Source of the DNA: an uncultured Flavobacteriales bacterium
GTDB lineage: Bacteria; Bacteroidota; Bacteroidia; Flavobacteriales_E; Vicingaceae
Assembly (NCBI GenBank): GCA_905479915.1
Contig: CAJQOH010000021.1
Location: forward strand, 31,333 to 95,332
Direction: 5' to 3'
Length of the DNA: 64,000 bases
Made by a program: the position numbers and the translations under genes. Under the pieces are notes generated by a model. That model was given only the letters and a program-made list of their open reading frames with translations, did not search any database and had not been told where the DNA came from. Below are positions 27,061 to 35,396 of the stretch, piece by piece. The number at the start of each line of letters is the position of its first letter. Position 1 is the first letter of the stretch.

Positions 27061-28386
27061 TTAGTTTGTTCCACTATTGAATCCAACCATTCTGTCAAAA
27101 TTATCATTGAGTTGCCTGTGGTAGACTAAGATGGTGTATTCATTTCCTGTTTCGAAATGCGAACCTTCAACCAAAGCAATGTCGCCTTTGTTTTTAGATC
27201 CATCCTTTACAAAACAATATTGGTAATTGTAATAGCCTTGTTTGAGTAGAACTTCTTTTACATACTGTTGGTTTACGGTATCATAATCGAGTTTTAATTC
27301 ATCTTTAAACTTCCAGTCACAGAATTTCCCAAACAAATAAAGACTACCATTTTCAATAGGAGGAGAGTAGGGAAGTGTAAAATGTACTTTAACGTAATCA
27401 GCCTCTATTTCGCTATTTTGGCCTTCATTTCGTTTAATTAAAAAGTTTCCGTTTAGATCGGGTTGAGTGTAGTATTGCTTAAAAGACCTTCTTTCATCAT
27501 TTAATAGATAAGAGTGTATCATTCTGTCATGGTTTTCAAACTGTATTTTTTTAACCCTTATCGTATTGTATTTAACACTCTTTAAATCAAATTCTCTAAA
27601 CTCATTGTTCGCATCAAAAACATTTTCTCCATTGTTAAAATCATAGTCCAGTTCAGTATCTTTAATGAATCTTGGTTTTAGTCCAGTAATTGCATTATCC
27701 CATCGGTAGTTTTGCATGAGTACAACATTTAATCTCCCGAAAGGATCAGTAATATCATAGCCATCATGATTTAATTTAAAATCAACTTCCTGTCTGTAAT
27801 AGCTTTCATTTACATCTGTAGCTCTTTTAATATTCATTGAAATGGATACATTGCTTTCATAAATCATAAAGCGTTTAGTTAAAATCGGATTTTCTTTATC
27901 ATTTACTTTATAAACCATCATAATATAGTTTCCAGAAACTATTGGTTTCATGTTTTCATTCGGAAAAGTAAGGTTGTAGTGTGTATAGTATAGATCAGTA
28001 TTACTTGCATAGTCAAAATCAAACAATTCATCCTCTTGAAAACCTTCTATATATTCGTTTGGAGTTAAATCAGATGGTTCCCAGTTAGCATTGCAATGAA
28101 TTATAGTGTAATTGTAAATAGGGTTCTCTCTTCTTAGGTCATCAAAACTTAGCTTTACTGTTTCATTACCATTCATTCTAATTATAGGGTAACTCATTTG
28201 GGAGTTAGAATTGTATAGTAAAACAGTTTTTATGCTATCGTCATAAATAAAATCATCATATCGAATATGGTTTTCTACAGCATAATCGTCTTCATCATTG
28301 TTAATAACCCGATGAGAACTGCAAATAATAAATACAAACCCTATTAAAGTTGTAATTGCTGAAAGCTTTAGGATATGGGTGTTCAT
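27061..28386 (-). CDS. Type IX secretion system plug protein (DUF5103)
   Basis: The protein has 441 residues from the Met at 28386; a Met seven codons upstream (28407) is the alternative. I prefer 28386 because it begins directly with a signal-peptide-like segment (MNTHILKLSAITTLIGFVF). The DUF5103 body shows MSYPIIRMNGNETVKLSFDD, YTIIHCNANWEPSDLTPNEY, a GNYIMMVYK strand and an NGSLYLFGKFCDW carbohydrate-binding-like C-terminal module. In F. johnsoniae a protein of this family plugs the SprA translocon pore when no substrate is present. It is divergent from nqrA. Confidence 0.82.
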   Translation of the reverse strand: MNTHILKLSAITTLIGFVFIICSSHRVINNDEDDYAVENHIRYDDFIYDDSIKTVLLYNSNSQMSYPIIRMNGNETVKLSFDDLRRENPIYNYTIIHCNANWEPSDLTPNEYIEGFQEDELFDFDYASNTDLYYTHYNLTFPNENMKPIVSGNYIMMVYKVNDKENPILTKRFMIYESNVSISMNIKRATDVNESYYRQEVDFKLNHDGYDITDPFGRLNVVLMQNYRWDNAITGLKPRFIKDTELDYDFNNGENVFDANNEFREFDLKSVKYNTIRVKKIQFENHDRMIHSYLLNDERRSFKQYYTQPDLNGNFLIKRNEGQNSEIEADYVKVHFTLPYSPPIENGSLYLFGKFCDWKFKDELKLDYDTVNQQYVKEVLLKQGYYNYQYCFVKDGSKNKGDIALVEGSHFETGNEYTILVYHRQLNDNFDRMVGFNSGTN

Positions 28387-28404
28387 AAAAGTGATCTTAG
28401 TTGC

Positions 28405-28431
28405 CAAAAATACGATATTGAACTAAGCAAA
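28405..28431 (-). promoter_or_regulatory. Possible promoter for the T9SS plug gene
   Basis: On the minus strand, TATTTTTG (28412-28405) matches TAnnTTTG. TTTG lies at 28431-28428, giving a 15-base spacer, shorter than the usual 17-23. The -7 box overlaps the codons of the upstream alternative start, which favours initiation at 28386. Confidence 0.35.
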
Positions 28432-28473
28432 ATCGGTACCAATCTAAATTGTTATAAATTCTTTTTATTTAAC

Positions 28474-28503
28474 TTTGAAATAGCATTCTATTTTATAAAT
28501 TTG
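28474..28503 (+). promoter_or_regulatory. Promoter of the nqr operon
   Basis: TTTG at 28474-28477, an 18-base spacer and TAAATTTG at 28496-28503 fit the Bacteroidota consensus. The ATG of nqrA is 27 bases downstream. Confidence 0.65.
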
Positions 28504-28529
28504 CTGTCTTATTCCACAAAAAAAGATAT

Positions 28530-29882
28530 ATGTCAAAAGACGTAAAAATTCGAAAAGGCGTAAACATTAAGTTAAAAGGCGTTGCTGAAAGACTTTATGC
28601 TGATGCTGCTTCTACTTCTGATGTTGTAATAAAACCTACTGATTTTCCTGGATTAACTCCAAAGTTAGCTGTTAAAGTTGGTGATAAAGTGAAAGCTGGA
28701 TCTCCTCTTTTTTATAATAAGGAAATGGATAGGATTCTATTCACTTCTCCAATTAGTGGTGAAGTAACAGAAATTAACAGAGGAGAAAAAAGAAGAATAT
28801 TAGAGGTTAAAGTTAAAGCTGATGGAGCTAACACTTATGAAACTTTTAAGCAGGGAGATCCTGCTAACATGGCTAAAGAAGAAATTCTTGACACAATGTT
28901 AAAAAGTGGAGTATGGCCGTTTGTTCGTCAAAGACCATTTGATATTGTTGCAAACCCAATGGATACACCTAAAGCAATTCATGTAACTGCTTTTGATTCT
29001 GCTCCTTTAGCACCAGACTATGGTTTTGTTGCTCACGGACAAGGAGATGCATTACAAGCAGGTTTAGATGCTTTAGCAAAATTAACTTCAGGAACAGTTC
29101 ATTTAAACATTACTGGAAACGCTAATGCTGATGAGGCTTTTAGTGGAGCTAAGAATGTTCAAATCAATAAAGTTTCAGGACCGCATCCAGCAGGTAATGT
29201 TGGTATCCAAATGCACCACATAGACCCTATTAATAAAGGAGAGGTTGTTTGGACGTTAAGTGCGCTAGATGTATTAACAATAGGTAAAGTATTTAAAGAA
29301 GGTAAATTTGATGCTTCAAGAGCAATTGCTGTTGCAGGATCTAAAATTACTGCTCCCAAATATGTTAAAACGATATTAGGAGCTAATATTGGTGACATCC
29401 TTAAAGGAAACTTAGAAGAAGGTGCTCGTGTAATAAGCGGTAATCCTTTAACTGGAACTCATGTTCAAGAAAATGGACATTTAGGATTTTACAATTACCA
29501 AGTAACAGCTATTCCAGCTGGTGGTGAACCAAGGTTTATGGGATGGTTACCTTTCTTAGGATTTGGTGGATTTAGTTTATCAAGAACTTCATTCTCATTT
29601 TTAACACCTAATAAGGAAAGAGATTTAGATGCGAATATGAATGGAGAGGAAAGAGCTTTTGTAATGGCTGGCCAATACGAAAAGCTTTTCCCAATGGATA
29701 TTTTCCCTGTTCATTTGGTAAAATCTATGATTTATAAAGATATTGATTTAATGGAAAATTTAGGAATCTACGAAGTAGCTCCTGAAGATTTTGCTTTGTG
29801 TGAGTACGCATGTACATCAAAGGTAGAAACACAAAAGATAGTAAGAGAAGCATTAGATTTAGTACGTAAAGAAACTAGTTAA
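28530..29882 (+). CDS. nqrA: Na+-translocating NADH:quinone reductase subunit A
   Basis: This 450-residue peripheral subunit contributes to the quinone end of Na+-NQR. The N-terminal KIRKGVNIKLKG segment and an early lipoyl-like barrel (VGDKVKAGSPLFYNKEMDRI) are typical, as are PHPAGNVGIQMHHIDPI and GWLPFLGFGGFSLSRT. Length equals the usual ~450. It is first of six genes in the order A-B-C-D-E-F, the standard arrangement. The complex oxidises NADH, reduces quinone (menaquinone here, inferred) and exports Na+, fitting a marine bacterium. Confidence 0.97.
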   Translation: MSKDVKIRKGVNIKLKGVAERLYADAASTSDVVIKPTDFPGLTPKLAVKVGDKVKAGSPLFYNKEMDRILFTSPISGEVTEINRGEKRRILEVKVKADGANTYETFKQGDPANMAKEEILDTMLKSGVWPFVRQRPFDIVANPMDTPKAIHVTAFDSAPLAPDYGFVAHGQGDALQAGLDALAKLTSGTVHLNITGNANADEAFSGAKNVQINKVSGPHPAGNVGIQMHHIDPINKGEVVWTLSALDVLTIGKVFKEGKFDASRAIAVAGSKITAPKYVKTILGANIGDILKGNLEEGARVISGNPLTGTHVQENGHLGFYNYQVTAIPAGGEPRFMGWLPFLGFGGFSLSRTSFSFLTPNKERDLDANMNGEERAFVMAGQYEKLFPMDIFPVHLVKSMIYKDIDLMENLGIYEVAPEDFALCEYACTSKVETQKIVREALDLVRKETS

Positions 29883-29890
29883 TAAAAAGA

Positions 29891-29950
29891 GTTGAAAACG
29901 TTAAAAAGTTGAAACGTTAAAACGTGACAACATTGAAACGTTAAAAACAA
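29891..29950 (+). repeat. Dispersed A/T-rich intergenic repeat, copy 2 (nqrA-nqrB gap)
   Basis: Contains three tandem variants of GTTGAAACGTTAAAA separated by short A/T words. It fills nearly all of the 70-base gap. Confidence 0.5.
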
Positions 29951-29952
29951 AT

Positions 29953-31137
29953 TTGTATATGAAAGCATTAGAAGAATTTATGCAAAAAATGAAACCGAAG
30001 AGTGATGGGAAATTCCCGTTGGCTCATGCGGTTTGGGATGGTACTTATACTTTCCTATTTGTTCCTGGGCACACGAACAAAAACGGAGTTCACATTAGAG
30101 ATAGTGTGGATTTGAAAAGAACAATGATTATTGTTGTATTGGCTTTAATTCCTTGTTTATTATTTGGTATCTATAATGTTGGACACCAACACTTTTTAGC
30201 ATTAGGAGATTGTGTGGCTGGAGATTGTGCTACTGATTTGTTTATGGATAAAGTTTTATTCGGTTTAATGAAAGTTTTACCTCTAGTTGTGATCTCTTAT
30301 GGAGTAGGATTAGGGATAGAGTTTATATTTGCTGCAATAAATAGACATCCTATACAAGAAGGATTTTTAGTGTCAGGAATGTTAATTCCTTTAATTGTAC
30401 CAGTTGATATACCTTGGGCGATGTTAGCTGTAGCAGTTGCATTTGCAGTTGTTTTAGGTAAAGAGGTTTTTGGAGGTACAGGAATGAATGTTTTAAATGT
30501 TGCTTTAGTAACAAGAGCATTTTTATTCTTTGCTTATCCAACAAAAATGTCTGGAGATCAAGTTTGGACGAATACTTCATTAGAAGAAGGACAAGCATTG
30601 GTAGATGGTTATTCTGGAGCTACACCATTAGGTAAAGCTGTTGAAGGAGGAGTAGAAGCTATTCCATCTATTATGGAATCAGTTATTGGATTTATTCCTG
30701 GTTCTATAGGAGAAACTTCTATAATTGCTATTGGATTAGGAGCGTTACTGTTATTGTTTACAGGAATTGCAAGTTGGAGAATTATCCTTTCTACTTTTAT
30801 TGGTGGTTATTTAATGGGGTTTGTATTCAATCAAGTTGCAGGAGATAACTTGTTTATGCAAGTGCCTGCTTTACATCAGTTAATGTTAGGTGGTTTTGCT
30901 TTCGGAGCAATATTTATGGCTACTGATCCTGTTACAGGAACACAAACAAATGCAGGTAAATGGGTGTATGGTATTTTAATCGGAATTCTTGCAATTCTTA
31001 TTAGAGTAGCAAATCCAGCATACCCAGAAGGAGTTATGTTAGCTATTTTAATAGGTAACGTATGTGCACCATTAATTGATCACGTAGTGATTAGTTCAAA
31101 TATTAAGAAAAGATTAAAACGAGTTAAAACAGCATAG
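29953..31137 (+). CDS. nqrB: Na+-NQR subunit B
   Basis: This 394-residue integral membrane subunit has about ten helices. It carries covalent FMN on the threonine of SGAT (Thr224 by my count) and, by family knowledge, a riboflavin. The GGTGMNVLNVALVTRAFLFF segment and the ATDPVTGTQTNAGKW segment near the C-terminus are conserved. It is related to RnfD. The 70-base gap from nqrA holds an A/T-rich dispersed repeat. Confidence 0.97.
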   Translation: MYMKALEEFMQKMKPKSDGKFPLAHAVWDGTYTFLFVPGHTNKNGVHIRDSVDLKRTMIIVVLALIPCLLFGIYNVGHQHFLALGDCVAGDCATDLFMDKVLFGLMKVLPLVVISYGVGLGIEFIFAAINRHPIQEGFLVSGMLIPLIVPVDIPWAMLAVAVAFAVVLGKEVFGGTGMNVLNVALVTRAFLFFAYPTKMSGDQVWTNTSLEEGQALVDGYSGATPLGKAVEGGVEAIPSIMESVIGFIPGSIGETSIIAIGLGALLLLFTGIASWRIILSTFIGGYLMGFVFNQVAGDNLFMQVPALHQLMLGGFAFGAIFMATDPVTGTQTNAGKWVYGILIGILAILIRVANPAYPEGVMLAILIGNVCAPLIDHVVISSNIKKRLKRVKTA

Positions 31138-31139
31138 AT

Positions 31140-31955
31140 ATGGCTATAGATAGAGATAGTAACGTTTATACAATTGTTTTTGCTACCGTAATGGTAGTGA
31201 TAGTAGGTGGTTTGTTAGCTTTTATTGCTTCAAGTTTAAAACCTATTCAAAAAGCAAATACAACCAACGAGAAAATGCAAAACATTTTGCAAGCAATTGG
31301 TTTAGAAGAAATGCGAACACTTCAAAGAGATGAAGCAGGAGCTATATTTAACGATTTCGTTAAAAGAAGAGTAACAATCAATTACAAAGGAGAAATTTTA
31401 AGTGATAAAAGTGCAGCAGATGCAATTGATCCACAAGATAAATTAGATGCCTTTAATATTGACTTAAGAAAAGAATACTCTAGAGCAGTTAAGCCTATTT
31501 TAAGTGCAAACAAAGGGGATGACGAAGCAATTAAAACAGCATTGAGTCAATCTGAAGCTATTCATTTCCCAATTTTTATTTGTGAAAAAGATGGACAAAA
31601 ATACTATGTGCTTTCAGCAAGTGGAAAAGGATTATGGGATGATGTTTGGGGATACATTGGATTTAAAGCTGATGGAGAAACCGTAAATGGAGCAGTATTC
31701 GATCACAAAGGAGAAACACCTGGTTTAGGATCAATTATTACTGAAGCTTGGTTCGAAGATCAATTTGTTGGTAAAACAATTGCTGAGAACGGTGCATTTA
31801 CTCCAATAAAAGTTTTAAAGCCTGGTAAAAACTTAAACAATCATCAAGTAGATGGTATTAGTGGAGCAACTTTTACAGGAGTAGGAGTAGATGAGATGTT
31901 AACTAGAAATTTAGAAGTATACTATAACTTCTTTAAGAACAATTCAGAATTTTAA
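31140..31955 (+). CDS. nqrC: Na+-NQR subunit C
   Basis: This 271-residue subunit has one N-terminal helix (about 10-32) and a periplasmic FMN-binding domain. The flavin is covalently bound to Thr244 in SGATFTGVG. GLWDDVWGYIGF and the HKGETPGLGSIIT segment are also conserved. It starts two bases after the nqrB stop and is related to RnfG. Confidence 0.97.
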   Translation: MAIDRDSNVYTIVFATVMVVIVGGLLAFIASSLKPIQKANTTNEKMQNILQAIGLEEMRTLQRDEAGAIFNDFVKRRVTINYKGEILSDKSAADAIDPQDKLDAFNIDLRKEYSRAVKPILSANKGDDEAIKTALSQSEAIHFPIFICEKDGQKYYVLSASGKGLWDDVWGYIGFKADGETVNGAVFDHKGETPGLGSIITEAWFEDQFVGKTIAENGAFTPIKVLKPGKNLNNHQVDGISGATFTGVGVDEMLTRNLEVYYNFFKNNSEF

Positions 31956-31976
31956 TAAGCTATATTCGTAAAAGCT

Positions 31977-32642
31977 ATGAGTGAAGAAAAAAAATCAGAA
32001 CCATTATTCTCTAAGAAGAATAAAGCGTTAATAACAAATCCATTAAACTCAATTAACCCTGTTACGATTCAGGTATTGGGTATTTGTTCTGCATTAGCAG
32101 TAACAGTACAAATGGATAACGCAATTATTATGTCATTGGCGGTAACAGCTGTATTAATTATTGGAAATGTATTGGTTTCTCTTATGAGAAACATCATTCC
32201 TGGTAAGATTAGAATTATTGTACAGCTAGTTATTGTAGCGGCATTGGTAATTATTGTAGATCAAGTATTAAAAGCATACGTATATGATGTATCTAAAAAA
32301 CTTTCTGTATTTGTTGGATTAATTATTACCAACTGTATTATTATGGGTCGTTTAGAAGCATTTGCTTTAGGTAACAAATCTTGGGCTTCTGCTTTAGATG
32401 GTTTAGGAAATGGAATTGGATACGGTTTAGTTTTAGTTGTTGTTGCTTTCTTTAAAGAAGTTTTTGGATCAGGAACATTAACAATACCTGGTTTAGGGAA
32501 ATTAACGATCATACCAGAATCTGTTTATGATATGGGATATATGGACAATGGATTAATGCTATTGCCACCATCATCATTATTTATTGTAGCAGTTTACATC
32601 TGGGTACAAAAAACAAGAAACCCTGAATTAATAGAAGATTAA
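31977..32642 (+). CDS. nqrD: Na+-NQR subunit D
   Basis: This 221-residue six-helix membrane subunit is homologous to RnfE. Cys37 (GICSALAVT) and Cys120 (TNCIIMGR) match the cysteines that, with two from NqrE, hold the intramembrane 2Fe-2S cluster in characterised complexes. The N-terminal cytoplasmic tail is slightly longer than usual. Confidence 0.97.
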   Translation: MSEEKKSEPLFSKKNKALITNPLNSINPVTIQVLGICSALAVTVQMDNAIIMSLAVTAVLIIGNVLVSLMRNIIPGKIRIIVQLVIVAALVIIVDQVLKAYVYDVSKKLSVFVGLIITNCIIMGRLEAFALGNKSWASALDGLGNGIGYGLVLVVVAFFKEVFGSGTLTIPGLGKLTIIPESVYDMGYMDNGLMLLPPSSLFIVAVYIWVQKTRNPELIED

Positions 32643-32650
32643 ATTAGATG

Positions 32651-32700
32651 CTAAAGAATCAAGATTTTAAACTTGAAAACTTTACAAACTTTATAAACTA
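32651..32700 (+). repeat. Dispersed A/T-rich intergenic repeat, copy 3 (nqrD-nqrE gap)
   Basis: Contains ACTTGAAAACTTTACAAACT followed by TTATAAACT, the same word pattern as the other copies with T for C changes. Confidence 0.4.
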
Positions 32701-32705
32701 AAAAA

Positions 32706-33320
32706 ATGGAATACTTAAATATATTTATAAAAAGTGCTTTTATTGACAATATGGTTTTCACTTTCTTTTTCGGAATGTGTTCATATTTGGCAGTATCAAA
32801 AACGGTTAAAACAGCTGTAGGTTTAGGTTCGGCAGTAATCTTTGTATTGGTTGTTACAACACCTATTAACTATTTATTAGAAACACTTGTATTGCAAGAA
32901 GGAGCATTGTCTTGGTTAGGAGATGAGTATGCAACAATGGACTTAAGCTTTTTAAGTTTCATTATGTTTATTGCAGTTATTGCATCTATTGTACAATTGG
33001 TTGAAATGTTGGTAGAGAAATTTTCTCCAGCATTGTACGGTGCATTAGGGATATTCTTACCTTTAATTGCTGTAAACTGTGCAATTTTAGGAGCTGCTTT
33101 ATTTATGCAACAAAAACAATTTGCTAACATCGGTCAAGCAACGGTGTACGGATTAGGTTCTGGATTCGGTTGGTTTATCGCAATTGTATTAATTGCAGCA
33201 ATTAGAGAAAAAATTAAGTATTCTCATATTCCTGGTCCAATGAGAGGAGTAGGAATGGCGTTTTTATTAACAGGTCTTATGGGATTAGCTTTCTTAGGAT
33301 TTTTAGGATTTGAACTTTAA
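32706..33320 (+). CDS. nqrE: Na+-NQR subunit E
   Basis: This 204-residue six-helix subunit is homologous to RnfA and inversely oriented relative to NqrD. Cys25 (GMCSYLAVSK) and Cys125 (VNCAILGA) are the expected cluster ligands. The C-terminal GMAFLLTGLMGLAFLGF helix is typical. It is separated from nqrD and nqrF by short A/T-rich repeat-like gaps. Confidence 0.97.
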   Translation: MEYLNIFIKSAFIDNMVFTFFFGMCSYLAVSKTVKTAVGLGSAVIFVLVVTTPINYLLETLVLQEGALSWLGDEYATMDLSFLSFIMFIAVIASIVQLVEMLVEKFSPALYGALGIFLPLIAVNCAILGAALFMQQKQFANIGQATVYGLGSGFGWFIAIVLIAAIREKIKYSHIPGPMRGVGMAFLLTGLMGLAFLGFLGFEL

Positions 33321-33331
33321 AATAGAAATTA

Positions 33332-33382
33332 AGACATTAAGAAGTTGAGACTTTTGACTTGACAACTTTAAAAACTTTTTAA
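33332..33382 (+). repeat. Dispersed A/T-rich intergenic repeat, copy 4 (nqrE-nqrF gap)
   Basis: Contains GAAGTTGAGACTTTTGACTT, then GACAACTTTAAAAACTTT. It is a more degenerate member of the same family. Confidence 0.4.
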
Positions 33383-33392
33383 CTGATATAAA

Positions 33393-34697
33393 ATGGATAT
33401 TCAATTAATAATTATAGCGATAATCGTATTCTTTGCGGTTGTAATTGTGCTAACAAGTGTTTTATTATTTGCTAAGGCTAAATTGATGCCTTCAGGTAAA
33501 ATTACAATTACCATTAATGGAGATAAAGAATTAGAGGTTAATGGTGGTGATACACTTTTAAATACCCTAAGTAGTCAAGGTATATTCTTACCATCTGCTT
33601 GTGGTGGTGGTGGTACATGTGCACAATGTATTTGTCAAGTGCATGAAGGTGGAGGATCTATTCTTCCAACAGAAACACCTTCTTTTTCTAGAAAAGAAAT
33701 TGCAACTAATCACAGATTAGGATGTCAAGTAAAAGTAAAAGAAAACATGCAAGTTGAAGTAGAAGAAGAAATCTTAGGGATTAAAGAATTCCAAGCTAAG
33801 GTTGTTTCTAACTATAACGTTGCTACTTACATTAAAGAGTTTATTGTAGAAGTTCCAGAAGATATGGACTACAAAGCAGGTGGATATATCCAAATTAAAG
33901 TTCCTGCATGTACTATCAAATGGGCTGATATGGATATTAAAGCGCATCCACAAGATCACCCAGGAGAGCCAGATAAGTTTGAGAAAGATTGGGCTGAAGG
34001 TGGTTTTGCAGTTAGAGACTTGGTAATGAAAAATGATGAAGAAGTAATTAGAGCTTATTCTATGGCTTCTTACCCTGCAGAAGGAAGAAAGATTATGTTG
34101 AATGTAAGAGTTGCAGCACCGCCTTGGGATAGAGATAAAAACGCTTGGATGGATGTTAATCCTGGAGTTGTTTCTTCTTATATCTTTAATCAAAAAGAAG
34201 GTGATGAAGTAACTATTTCTGGACCTTACGGAGAGTTCTTTATCAATGACTCAGAAGCTGAAATGTTATACGTTGGTGGTGGAGCAGGAATGGCGCCTAT
34301 GCGTTCTCACTTATACGAGCTGTTTAAGACACTTAAAACTGGTAGAACAGTTACTTATTGGTATGGAGGTCGTTCTAGAGCAGAATTGTTCTACATCCAC
34401 TATTTTAGAGACTTAGAAAAAGAATTTCCAAACTTTAAGTTCTTCCTCGTATTATCTGATGCATTAGAATCTGATAACTGGGTAAACAAAAAAGATGTTA
34501 ATGATCCTGAAGGAGATGGATTCTCAGGATTCGTTCACCAAGTAGTGATCGATGAGTATTTAAATAAACATGAAGCTCCTGAAGACATTGAATTGTATTT
34601 CTGTGGACCACCTATGATGAACGTATGTGTTCAAAAAATGGGAGAAGATTTTGGTATCCCAGATGAAAACATCAGGTTTGATGATTTTGGAGGGTAA
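33393..34697 (+). CDS. nqrF: Na+-NQR subunit F, NADH-oxidising
   Basis: This 434-residue subunit is the electron entry point. It has one N-terminal helix; a 2Fe-2S ferredoxin domain with Cys70, Cys76, Cys79 and Cys111 (CGGGGTCAQC and LGCQ); an FAD-binding barrel with RAYSMAS; and an NADH-binding domain with GGGAGMAPMRSHLYEL and YFCGPPMM. NADH gives a hydride to FAD, then electrons pass one at a time through the cluster. It is the last gene of the operon and is followed by a strong terminator. Confidence 0.97.
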   Translation: MDIQLIIIAIIVFFAVVIVLTSVLLFAKAKLMPSGKITITINGDKELEVNGGDTLLNTLSSQGIFLPSACGGGGTCAQCICQVHEGGGSILPTETPSFSRKEIATNHRLGCQVKVKENMQVEVEEEILGIKEFQAKVVSNYNVATYIKEFIVEVPEDMDYKAGGYIQIKVPACTIKWADMDIKAHPQDHPGEPDKFEKDWAEGGFAVRDLVMKNDEEVIRAYSMASYPAEGRKIMLNVRVAAPPWDRDKNAWMDVNPGVVSSYIFNQKEGDEVTISGPYGEFFINDSEAEMLYVGGGAGMAPMRSHLYELFKTLKTGRTVTYWYGGRSRAELFYIHYFRDLEKEFPNFKFFLVLSDALESDNWVNKKDVNDPEGDGFSGFVHQVVIDEYLNKHEAPEDIELYFCGPPMMNVCVQKMGEDFGIPDENIRFDDFGG

Positions 34698-34716
34698 CCC
34701 CAAAAAGAATATTAAT

Positions 34717-34747
34717 AAAAAAGCCTCGAGATTCTCGAGGCTTTTTT
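34717..34747 (+). terminator. Rho-independent terminator after nqrF
   Basis: GCCTCGAG (34723-34730), 3-base loop, CTCGAGGC (34734-34741), preceded by six A and followed by six T. It is a perfect, GC-rich stem in an AT-rich region and separates the nqr operon from the LytTR/secretion operon. Confidence 0.92.
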
Positions 34748-34765
34748 GTTTTAGGTAAAATCGTA

Positions 34766-34790
34766 GCAATTGTAATTATTTTCCAATTGC
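34766..34790. promoter_or_regulatory. Inverted repeat overlapping the putative promoter of the LytTR gene
   Basis: GCAATTG (34766-34772), 11-base spacer, CAATTGC (34784-34790), a perfect 7-bp inverted repeat. Its right arm contains the TTG (34787-34789) of a candidate promoter whose -7 box would be TACCTTG at 34810, 20 bases on. It is a candidate operator, for example for autoregulation. No binding protein can be named from sequence. Confidence 0.35.
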
Positions 34791-34834
34791 TTCGTTTAAT
34801 GTTTTTTATTACCTTGCATACTTAAGAAGTACTC

Positions 34835-35308
34835 TTGATAAAAGTTAAAGAACATACCGCAGCATCTTTGCTAAAAGAAAAGCTTAAAAAGCTGGAAGAA
34901 CAACTCTTGCAAACGCAAAAAGAGTTGCAAAGAGAATCTGAATACAATAACCATTTAGAGGCGGTTATAGAAGAAGCTGGATCAACTAAAAAATCAACAA
35001 CCATTACCATAAAAAGTGCAACTAAAATTGAGTTTGTACAAGTAAATGATATTGTTTGTTGCAATGCTGATGAAGGTTATACCGATGTTCAGTTGGTCAA
35101 TGGTAAAGTGATTACCGCAGCAAAACCTCTTGCTATATTCGAAAAAATATTAGAACAACATTCATTTTTTAAGATTAGTAAAAGTCACATTGTCAATACC
35201 AATCAAATTGTTACGTTCTTCAAAGATCGAAATCAAATTCTATTGCAAGGAAATATTCTATTGGATGTGTCTCGTAGAAGAAGAGTTGAGTTTTTAAAAA
35301 CACTCTAA
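34835..35308 (+). CDS. LytTR-domain DNA-binding regulator with coiled coil
   Basis: This 157-residue protein starts at a TTG; there is no in-frame ATG in the first third, and an AAGAAG stretch lies just upstream. Residues 10-48 form a coiled coil and about 56-157 a LytTR domain (VNDIVCCNADEGYTDVQL, FFKISKSHIVNTNQI, LDVSRRRRVEFLK). There is no receiver domain, so no phosphorylation input is visible; the coiled coil may mediate dimerisation or partner sensing, and adjacent Cys75-Cys76 are notable. LytTR proteins bind paired direct repeats about 21 bases apart. It is the first gene before the secretion operon, 88 bases upstream of the major pseudopilin, and probably regulates it. Confidence 0.88.
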   Translation: MIKVKEHTAASLLKEKLKKLEEQLLQTQKELQRESEYNNHLEAVIEEAGSTKKSTTITIKSATKIEFVQVNDIVCCNADEGYTDVQLVNGKVITAAKPLAIFEKILEQHSFFKISKSHIVNTNQIVTFFKDRNQILLQGNILLDVSRRRRVEFLKTL

Positions 35309-35370
35309 TTTGCCGTTAAATAGAAAAATGAACCACTGCTACTTCTAGTGTAAATTTCTCAATAATTTAG

Positions 35371-35393
35371 AACACTAAATTAAAATTAGTGTT
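35371..35393 (+). promoter_or_regulatory. Inverted repeat ending three bases before the major pseudopilin start codon
   Basis: AACACTAA (35371-35378), 7-base A/T loop, TTAGTGTT (35386-35393); the ATG is at 35397. The perfect 8-bp arms cover the ribosome-binding region, so it could act as a DNA operator or as an RNA hairpin that limits translation. A lone TAGTGT half-site lies nearby at about 35346. Confidence 0.45.
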
Positions 35394-35396
35394 TCT

